Below are positions 58,033 through 64,000 of a DNA stretch of 64,000 nucleotides, in pieces. Origin of the DNA: Citrobacter amalonaticus (GTDB taxonomy: Bacteria > Pseudomonadota > Gammaproteobacteria > Enterobacterales > Enterobacteriaceae); assembly GCF_018323885.1 (NCBI RefSeq), contig NZ_AP024585.1, positions 4,278,001 through 4,342,000 on the forward strand, read 5' to 3'. The position numbers and the translations under genes are program-made. The notes beneath the pieces are model-generated. The model was not told the DNA's origin, did not search any database, and saw only the letters and a list, made by a program, of their open reading frames with translations. Positions within the stretch are counted from its first letter, which is position 1; every line of letters begins with the position of its first letter.

Positions 58033-59664
58033 TTAGTAATCATCCCGCTCGTCATCTTCGTCCGGCTGTTCCAGCACGCTGTAAGCCACGGAACAGAACA
58101 ACGAGTTCAGACGTTGCATATCCCCCAGTAATCCCAGGTGCAAAGAGCTGGTCTCGATACTTTGTACGTTCTGCTGATGCAGACGATCAACGTGCGCATG
58201 CGAGTAACGGCGATTCAGTATGCGGAAACGATGCTTGCTACGGCGCAACCGCCGGGCACTGGTCACGTCGCCGGAGAAGAAGACCGACATCGCCAGTTGC
58301 AGGTTGCTGAGCAACTGGTCGTACAGCGCATCCAGCTCTTTTAACCCCTCAATAGAAAACGCCCGCCGCGCCGCCAGCGATTTATCAGCAATCTCGCTCC
58401 CCATGCGCTCCACAATATCCGACGCCTGTTCAAGGTTGAGCGACATCTCGATGATCTCCGCCCAGCGGCGCGACTCCTCTTCCGCCAGTTCCTCTTTCGG
58501 CATCCGCGCCAGATAGAGTTTGATGGCAGTGTAGAGCACGTTGATGTCATCCGCGATTTTGCGCAGCTCCTTCTCTTCGCGCGGCTCGCCATGCATCACC
58601 TTCTTCAGCCCTTCCATCATCTGTTCCATCGCATCGCCGATGCGCAGCGCCTCACGGGCGGCATTGGCGAGCGCAAGGGTCGGCGTATCCAGCGCGCTAA
58701 CGTCCAGATGCTTTGGCTTGAGATGCGCATCCAGCTCAGGCTCGTCGCGGATGATGCGCTTACAGAAGCGCGCCATCGGCTCGGCAAAAGGAATCATTGC
58801 CAGGCAGCGGACCAGGTTGTAGAAAACATGGAAATAGATCACCAGCTCGGATTTCGCCAGCGGCAATTCATCCATCAGATTCGCCAGCGGATGGACAAAT
58901 GGCAGAATAATCAGGCTACCCACCAGCTTAAACAACAGACTGCCAAGCGCCACGCGACGAGCCGCGGCATTAGCCGCGCTGTTGTTGAGCATCGCCAGCA
59001 GGCCGGAACCGAGGTTGGCGCCAATCACCAGACACAGCGCCACCGGGAAGGAGATGATCCCCGCCGCGGTCAGGGTGGCCGTGAGCAGTACCGCCGCCAG
59101 GCTGGAATAACTGATGATCGCGAACATCGCGCCAATGAGCGCATCCAGCATGATATCGCCGGTCAGCGAGGCAAAAATGACCTGTACGCCGTTGGCCTGG
59201 GTTATAGGGGTGACGGCCTGGACAATCAGTTCCAGCGCCAGCAGGATCAGGCCAAGGCCGATCCCCACGCGCCCCAGTTGTCCGGCGCGTGACTGTTTAC
59301 GGCCGAGGAAGAAGATCACGCCGATAAAAATCAACAGCGGCGAGAGCCACGATAAATCGAAGGTGAGGATACGCGCCATCAGCGCGGTCCCTACGTCTGC
59401 ACCAAGCACAATCACCAGCGCAGGCGTCAGTGCGACCAGATCCTGAGCAACAAACGAGGTCACCAGCATGGTGGTGGCATTACTGCTCTGCACCAGCGCA
59501 GTGACGCCAATTCCCGCGCAGAAGGCGAGCGGTTTCTTTTCGACGCTACGGCTAAGCACGGTTCGCAGGCGGGCGCCGAACACACGCATCACGCCAGTAC
59601 GCACAATATGGGTACCCCAGACCAGCAGGGCGACAGCAGAAAGCAGGTGGAGCAGGGTTAGCAC
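58033..59664 (-). CDS. yjbB: Na/Pi-cotransporter family phosphate exporter YjbB
   Basis: The 543-residue protein has two inverted Na/Pi-cotransporter repeats with the ALVQSSNATTMLVTSF and GANLGSGLLAML motifs. A C-terminal PhoU-like helical domain (about 310-520) follows. E. coli YjbB exports phosphate when internal levels are high. The start is GTG (MLTLLHLLSAVALLVWG), preceded by AAGGAG at rather long spacing. An ERIC element starts about 22 bases upstream. It lies downstream of metH on the same strand. Confidence 0.94.
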   Translation of the reverse strand: MLTLLHLLSAVALLVWGTHIVRTGVMRVFGARLRTVLSRSVEKKPLAFCAGIGVTALVQSSNATTMLVTSFVAQDLVALTPALVIVLGADVGTALMARILTFDLSWLSPLLIFIGVIFFLGRKQSRAGQLGRVGIGLGLILLALELIVQAVTPITQANGVQVIFASLTGDIMLDALIGAMFAIISYSSLAAVLLTATLTAAGIISFPVALCLVIGANLGSGLLAMLNNSAANAAARRVALGSLLFKLVGSLIILPFVHPLANLMDELPLAKSELVIYFHVFYNLVRCLAMIPFAEPMARFCKRIIRDEPELDAHLKPKHLDVSALDTPTLALANAAREALRIGDAMEQMMEGLKKVMHGEPREEKELRKIADDINVLYTAIKLYLARMPKEELAEEESRRWAEIIEMSLNLEQASDIVERMGSEIADKSLAARRAFSIEGLKELDALYDQLLSNLQLAMSVFFSGDVTSARRLRRSKHRFRILNRRYSHAHVDRLHQQNVQSIETSSLHLGLLGDMQRLNSLFCSVAYSVLEQPDEDDERDDY

Positions 59665-59686
59665 GGAATCAGGTACTCCTTATCAT

Positions 59687-59811
59687 TTACACTTTATCCT
59701 TCAAGCTGCCTCTTTGTTGGCTGCGCCTGCTCACTCCAGTCACTTACTTCAGTAAGCTCCTGGAGATTCCCAGGCTTGCCGCCTCGACGCAACTTGAATG
59801 ATTGCGTGTAA
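59687..59811 (-). repeat. ERIC element C (short form) upstream of yjbB
   Basis: This 125-base element has terminal TTACAC/GTGTAA and the classic core CACTCCAGTCACTTACTTC...AGTAAGCTCCTGGAGATTC, close to the ERIC-PCR primer sites. It lacks the insertion of about 70 bases seen in elements A and B. It lies about 22 bases before the yjbB start and has the same orientation relative to that gene as A and B have to theirs. Confidence 0.93.
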
Positions 59812-59927
59812 AAATATAACCAGAGAGGTCATAGCCTTCTTCCAGTATAAGGGTTTAAACGCAAGAAAGAGACAGGGTGCCCGACAAGCACCCTGTTAGT
59901 TGTAAGGAAAGATGACAGTTTCGTGAA

Positions 59928-62900
59928 TCAGTCGGCGTCGTAGCCCAGGTTAGGGGCCAGCCAGCGCTCAACGTCAGAAACACTCATCCCTTTACGGAAC
60001 GCGTAGTCTTCCACCTGATCGCGCTGAATCTGTGCAACCGCGTAATACTTGCTGTCCGGATGGCTGAAGTACCAGCCGGAAACCGATGCGCCAGGCCACA
60101 TGGCGAAGGATTCGGTAAGCTTCATGCCGGTGTGCTTTTCCACTTCCAGCAACTGCCAGATGGTGCCTTTCTCGGTATGCTCCGGACAGGCCGGGTACCC
60201 CGGCGCCGGACGAATTCCCTGGTAGTTTTCGCGAATCAGCTCTTCATTGCTGAGATTTTCGTTCGGCGCATAGCCCCAGTAGACCTTACGCACGCGCTCA
60301 TGCAGGTATTCCGCGAAGGCTTCCGCCAGACGGTCAGCAAGCGCTTTCACCATGATCTTGTTGTAATCATCGTGCTGCGCTTCAAACGCATCCGCCAGCG
60401 CGTCCTCCTCCAGACCACCGGTCACCGCAAAAGCACCGATGTAGTCCGCTTTGCCGGTCAGCTTCGGCGCCACGAAGTCAGACAGACAGTAGTTAGCAAA
60501 GCCCACTTTTTCAGTCTGTTGACGCAGATGATGGCTGACCGTCAGCACGTGCGTTCGCGTTTCGTCACGATAGATTTCGATGTCATCACCCACGCGGTTT
60601 GCCGGGAACAGCCCCACCACACCGCGCGGATTCAGCGCCTTCTCTGCGCTCAGTTTATCCAGCATGTCGTTGGCATCTTTAAACAGGCGCTTCGCCTCTT
60701 CACCTACCACTTCATCTTCCAGAATGCGCGGATACTTCCCGGCCAGCGACCAGGTCATAAAGAACGGCGTCCAGTCGATGTAGTTACGCAGCGTTTCGAT
60801 GCTGGCTTCGACCTCCTGCACACCCAGACGGTGCGCCACTGGCGGGGTATAGCTTTCCCAGTCAAACGCCAGATCGTTATCCCGCGCGGCGGCGAGCGTC
60901 ACCGGCGGCGTGCGCGGTTTCTTACGCCCATGCTGGATGCGCACGGTTTCATACTCTTTACGGGTACGGGCGACAAAGTCATCGCGCTGGGTATCAGAAA
61001 GCAACGCGGCGACCACGCCGACGGTGCGCGAAGCGTTCTGCACATACACCGTAGGGCCGCTGTAGTTCTGCTCGATTTTCACCGCCGTGTGCGCTTTCGA
61101 GGTCGTCGCGCCGCCAATCAGCAGCGGTATGGTGAAGCCCTGACGCTCCATCTCTTTCGCCACGTTGACCATTTCGTCCAGCGACGGGGTAATCAACCCG
61201 GAAAGGCCTATCAGATCCGCATTCACCTCTTTGGCGGTTCGGAGAATTTTCTCCGCCGGCACCATCACGCCAAGATCGACGATTTCGTAGTTGTTACATT
61301 GCAGGACCACGCCAACGATATTTTTGCCGATATCGTGGACATCGCCCTTCACGGTGGCGATGACCATTTTGCCATTGCTGGAGCCTTTCTCTTTACTGGC
61401 TTCGATAAACGGTTCGAGATACGCCACCGCCTGTTTCATTACGCGGGCGGATTTCACCACCTGCGGCAGGAACATTTTTCCTTCGCCGAACAGGTCGCCG
61501 ACGACGTTCATCCCGTCCATCAGCGGCCCTTCAATCACCTCAATCGGGCGGGCCGCCTGCTGACGCGCCTCTTCGGTGTCCTGCTCGATAAACTCGGTGA
61601 TGCCTTTAACCAGCGAGTATTCGAGGCGCTTTTTCACTTCCCAGGTGCGCCACTCCGCCAGTTGCGCGTTGGCCGCCTCATCACTTTTGCTACCGCGATA
61701 TCTCTCCGCCAGCTCCAGCAATCGTTCGGTGCCGTCATCACGCCGATTGAGGATCACATCCTCCACCGCATCGCGCAGCTCGGCAGGGAGATCGTCGTAA
61801 ATCGCCAGTTGCCCGGCGTTGACAATCCCCATGTCCATACCGTTACGAATGGCATAGTAGAGGAACACCGCGTGAATAGCTTCGCGCACCGGATCGTTGC
61901 CACGGAACGAGAATGACACGTTGGACACGCCGCCGGAGATCAACGCATGCGGCAGCTCGCGTTTGATGTCTTCACAGGCACCGATAAAGTCCTGCGCGTA
62001 GTTGTTGTGCTCATCGATCCCGGTTGCTACTGCGAAAATATTCGGGTCGAAAATGATGTCTTCCGGCGGGAAGCCCACCTCCTCGGTGAGGATCCTGTAC
62101 GCCCGGCGGCAAATCTCGATTTTACGCGCACGCGTATCCGCCTGGCCCTGCTCATCAAAGGCCATCACCACCACCGCCGCACCGTAGCGGCGCAGCAGCT
62201 TCGCATGATGGATAAAGGTTTCAATCCCCTCTTTCATCGAGATGGAGTTAACGATGCCTTTCCCCTGGATGCACTTCAGCCCTTTCTCAATGACGTCCCA
62301 TTTTGAGGAGTCAATCATGATCGGCACACGAGCAATGTCAGGCTCACCGGCGATCAGGTTGAGAAAGCGCACCATCGCCGCTTCGGCGTCGAGCATCCCC
62401 TCATCCATGTTGATATCAATAATCTGTGCGCCGCTTTCTACCTGCTGACGGGCAACGTCCAGCGCTTCGCTGTATTTTTCTTCTTTGATCAGGCGCTTAA
62501 ATTTGGCGGAGCCGGTAACGTTGGTACGCTCACCGACGTTTACAAACAGGCTGTCGTCGCCAATATTCAGCGGTTCGAGACCGGATAAGCGGCAGGCCAC
62601 CGGGATCTCCGGCAACGGGCGCGGTGCCAGTCCCTCGACCGCCCTGCTCATTGCCGCGATGTGTTCCGGTGTGGTGCCGCAGCAGCCGCCAACGATATTC
62701 AGGAAGCCCGCTTCGGCCCATTCGCGGATCTGTTTTGCCATCGTATCGGCATCGAGATCGTATTCACCGAAAGCGTTGGGCAGCCCGGCGTTCGGGTGTG
62801 CAGTCACGTAACATTCAGCAATGCGAGACAGTTCCTGCACATACTGACGCAGTTCATCCGGCCCCAGCGCGCAGTTGAGGCCGAAAGTGAGAGGTTCAGC

Positions 62901-63611
62901 ATGGCGCAGGGAGTTGTAAAACGCCTCTGTCGTTTGCCCGGAAAGGGTACGTCCAGAAGCATCGGTGATGGTGCCGGAAATCATGATCGGCAGGTCGATG
63001 CCCAGCGCTTCCAGCTCTTCTTTCACCGCAAAAATCGCCGCTTTCGCGTTCAGCGTATCGAAGACGGTTTCGATCAAAATCAGGTCACTGCCACCTTCCA
63101 CCAGCGCTTTGGTGGATTCGCGGTAAGCAGCCACCAGCTGATCAAAGGTGATATTACGAAATGCCGGGTCATTCACATCCGGCGAGATCGATGCGGTCCG
63201 GTTGGTTGGGCCGAGAACGCCCGCAACATAGCGCGGTTTTTCCGGGGTACGGGCAGTCCACTCATCGGCACAGGCACGCGCCAGTTTCGCGGCGGCAAAG
63301 TTGATCTCCGCCGACAGGGATTCCATCTGGTAATCCGCCATCGCGATGGGGGTGGAGTTAAACGTGTTGGTTTCAATGATGTCCGCGCCCGCGTCAAAGT
63401 ACGCGTTATGAATCGCGGCGATCACCTCTGGCTTACTCAGCACCAGCAGGTCATTGTTGCCTTTCAGGTCGCACGGCCAGTCGGCAAAGCGTTCACCACG
63501 GAAATCCTCTTCACTCAGACGATAGCTCTGGATCATCGTGCCCATACCGCCGTCCAGCACCAGAATACGTTCATTTAACTGCGCACGCAGTTGTTCAACT
63601 TTGCTGCTCAC
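59928..63611 (-). CDS. metH: Cobalamin-dependent methionine synthase MetH
   Basis: MetH transfers a methyl group from 5-methyltetrahydrofolate to homocysteine via cobalamin. A GTG start with GGGAG five bases upstream gives 1227 residues, the E. coli length; a TTG five codons upstream is rejected. Domains in order are: homocysteine-binding (1-325, zinc cysteines in [13 protein letters not shown]); pterin-binding (about 350-620); B12-binding with [14 protein letters not shown], the cobalt-ligand His near 759; and the AdoMet reactivation domain (about 900-1227). All motifs are intact. yjbB follows on the same strand after an ERIC element. Confidence 0.98.
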   Translation of the reverse strand: MSSKVEQLRAQLNERILVLDGGMGTMIQSYRLSEEDFRGERFADWPCDLKGNNDLLVLSKPEVIAAIHNAYFDAGADIIETNTFNSTPIAMADYQMESLSAEINFAAAKLARACADEWTARTPEKPRYVAGVLGPTNRTASISPDVNDPAFRNITFDQLVAAYRESTKALVEGGSDLILIETVFDTLNAKAAIFAVKEELEALGIDLPIMISGTITDASGRTLSGQTTEAFYNSLRHAEPLTFGLNCALGPDELRQYVQELSRIAECYVTAHPNAGLPNAFGEYDLDADTMAKQIREWAEAGFLNIVGGCCGTTPEHIAAMSRAVEGLAPRPLPEIPVACRLSGLEPLNIGDDSLFVNVGERTNVTGSAKFKRLIKEEKYSEALDVARQQVESGAQIIDINMDEGMLDAEAAMVRFLNLIAGEPDIARVPIMIDSSKWDVIEKGLKCIQGKGIVNSISMKEGIETFIHHAKLLRRYGAAVVVMAFDEQGQADTRARKIEICRRAYRILTEEVGFPPEDIIFDPNIFAVATGIDEHNNYAQDFIGACEDIKRELPHALISGGVSNVSFSFRGNDPVREAIHAVFLYYAIRNGMDMGIVNAGQLAIYDDLPAELRDAVEDVILNRRDDGTERLLELAERYRGSKSDEAANAQLAEWRTWEVKKRLEYSLVKGITEFIEQDTEEARQQAARPIEVIEGPLMDGMNVVGDLFGEGKMFLPQVVKSARVMKQAVAYLEPFIEASKEKGSSNGKMVIATVKGDVHDIGKNIVGVVLQCNNYEIVDLGVMVPAEKILRTAKEVNADLIGLSGLITPSLDEMVNVAKEMERQGFTIPLLIGGATTSKAHTAVKIEQNYSGPTVYVQNASRTVGVVAALLSDTQRDDFVARTRKEYETVRIQHGRKKPRTPPVTLAAARDNDLAFDWESYTPPVAHRLGVQEVEASIETLRNYIDWTPFFMTWSLAGKYPRILEDEVVGEEAKRLFKDANDMLDKLSAEKALNPRGVVGLFPANRVGDDIEIYRDETRTHVLTVSHHLRQQTEKVGFANYCLSDFVAPKLTGKADYIGAFAVTGGLEEDALADAFEAQHDDYNKIMVKALADRLAEAFAEYLHERVRKVYWGYAPNENLSNEELIRENYQGIRPAPGYPACPEHTEKGTIWQLLEVEKHTGMKLTESFAMWPGASVSGWYFSHPDSKYYAVAQIQRDQVEDYAFRKGMSVSDVERWLAPNLGYDAD

Positions 63612-63768
63612 ACTTGCTCCCGACAACGCTTAACCAGACCGAAAAAGTCAACAAAACATAGTGGCATAAACAGGGCTGACGGAAAAGCCAACAACGGGCA
63701 ACATGAGACATGTTCAGCTTCACTCATCCGATCAGTACAAGACTTCTTGCATTATAATTGAATAAAAC

Positions 63769-63782
63769 GAAAATGATTTCCA
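63769..63782. promoter_or_regulatory. Candidate IclR operator
   Basis: GAAAATGATTTCCA resembles the TGGAAAT-N-ATTTCCA pattern of IclR sites and lies about 25 bases before the iclR start, downstream of a TATAAT near 63753. Autorepression of iclR is known in E. coli; the exact site is inferred. Confidence 0.45.
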
Positions 63783-63804
63783 CGATACAGAAAAGGAATG
63801 CGCT

Positions 63805-64000
63805 ATGGTTGCACCCGTTCCCGCCAAACGCGGCAGAAAACCCGCCGCGACGACCGCCCCCGCTGCCGGACAGGTTCAGTCGCTGACCCGTGGCCTGAAA
63901 CTGCTGGAATGGATCGCGGAATCCAACGGCAGCGTGGCATTGACCGAGCTGGCACAGCAGGCTGGCCTGCCGAACTCCACGACTCATCGCTTACTGACCA
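63805..64000 (+). CDS. iclR: Glyoxylate-bypass repressor IclR (5' part, cut by the window end)
   Basis: The first 65 codons of iclR run to the end of the window. They start MVAPVPAKRGRKPAATTAP after an AAAAGGAATG ribosome site. The N-terminal winged helix begins at QVQSLTRGLKLLEWIAES and the recognition region at LPNSTTHRLLT, identical in pattern to E. coli IclR, the repressor of aceBAK. It is divergent from metH, as in E. coli. The effector-binding domain lies outside the window. Confidence 0.94.
   Translation, partial: MVAPVPAKRGRKPAATTAPAAGQVQSLTRGLKLLEWIAESNGSVALTELAQQAGLPNSTTHRLLT

Noticed and set aside
60060..61916. A 618-codon open frame antisense to metH
   Set aside because: It lies wholly inside metH on the opposite strand. 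It has the His/Arg/Gln-rich composition typical of shadow frames in GC-rich enterobacterial genes, and no recognisable domain.

Overview
The window is chromosomal DNA of an enterobacterium very close to Escherichia and Salmonella. Gene order and protein sequences best fit a Citrobacter-type genome. That assignment is an inference from synteny, not from a marker gene. The backbone follows the E. coli 91-92 min region: aphA, tyrB, alr, dnaB, qorA, pspG, dusA, zur, yjbJ, dinF, lexA, dgkA, plsB, ubiA, ubiC, the maltose regulon (malM-lamB-malK divergent from malE-malF-malG), psiE, yjbH-G-F-E, pgi, lysC, yjbD, rluF, pepE, yjbB, metH and the start of iclR. xylE, which lies between malG and psiE in E. 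coli K-12, is missing.

Accessory material sits in five places. (1) A TraF-like outer-membrane protein gene lies between dusA and zur. (2) A GNAT acetyltransferase plus hexapeptide acyltransferase pair lies between psiE and yjbH. (3) From 33.8 to 39.0 kb there is an RNA-repair locus: nucleotidyltransferase, rtcB and slipin genes, with a divergent rtcR. It has a sigma-54 promoter and a long structured leader containing a tRNA T-arm-like sequence. panS follows at 39.1-40.1 kb. (4) From 40.3 to 44.4 kb there is a small sugar-type operon: EIIC-like permease, TIM-barrel enzyme, HAD phosphatase and DeoR regulator. (5) From 46.1 to 52.9 kb there is the complete L-sorbose operon sorCDFBAME, ending in a shikimate-dehydrogenase-like gene. 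An AT-rich islet with an AIDA-type autotransporter and a LuxR-like regulator follows at 52.9-57.2 kb.

The genes form recognisable units. They include the LexA-controlled lexA-dinF unit with two SOS boxes, the MalT/CRP-controlled maltose import system, the yjbEFGH exopolysaccharide operon, and the RtcR/sigma-54 repair operon. The sorbose PTS imports L-sorbose as sorbose 1-phosphate, which SorE and SorD convert to fructose 6-phosphate. Intergenic DNA holds seven REP/BIME units and three ERIC elements. Each ERIC lies just upstream of a start codon in the same relative orientation, and two carry a related insertion of about 70 bp.

The observations most worth following up are the tRNA-like leader of the rtcB operon, the absence of a recognisable lysine riboswitch upstream of lysC, the oriented ERIC elements (one inside the sor operon), and the uncharacterised permease/TIM-barrel/HAD operon.
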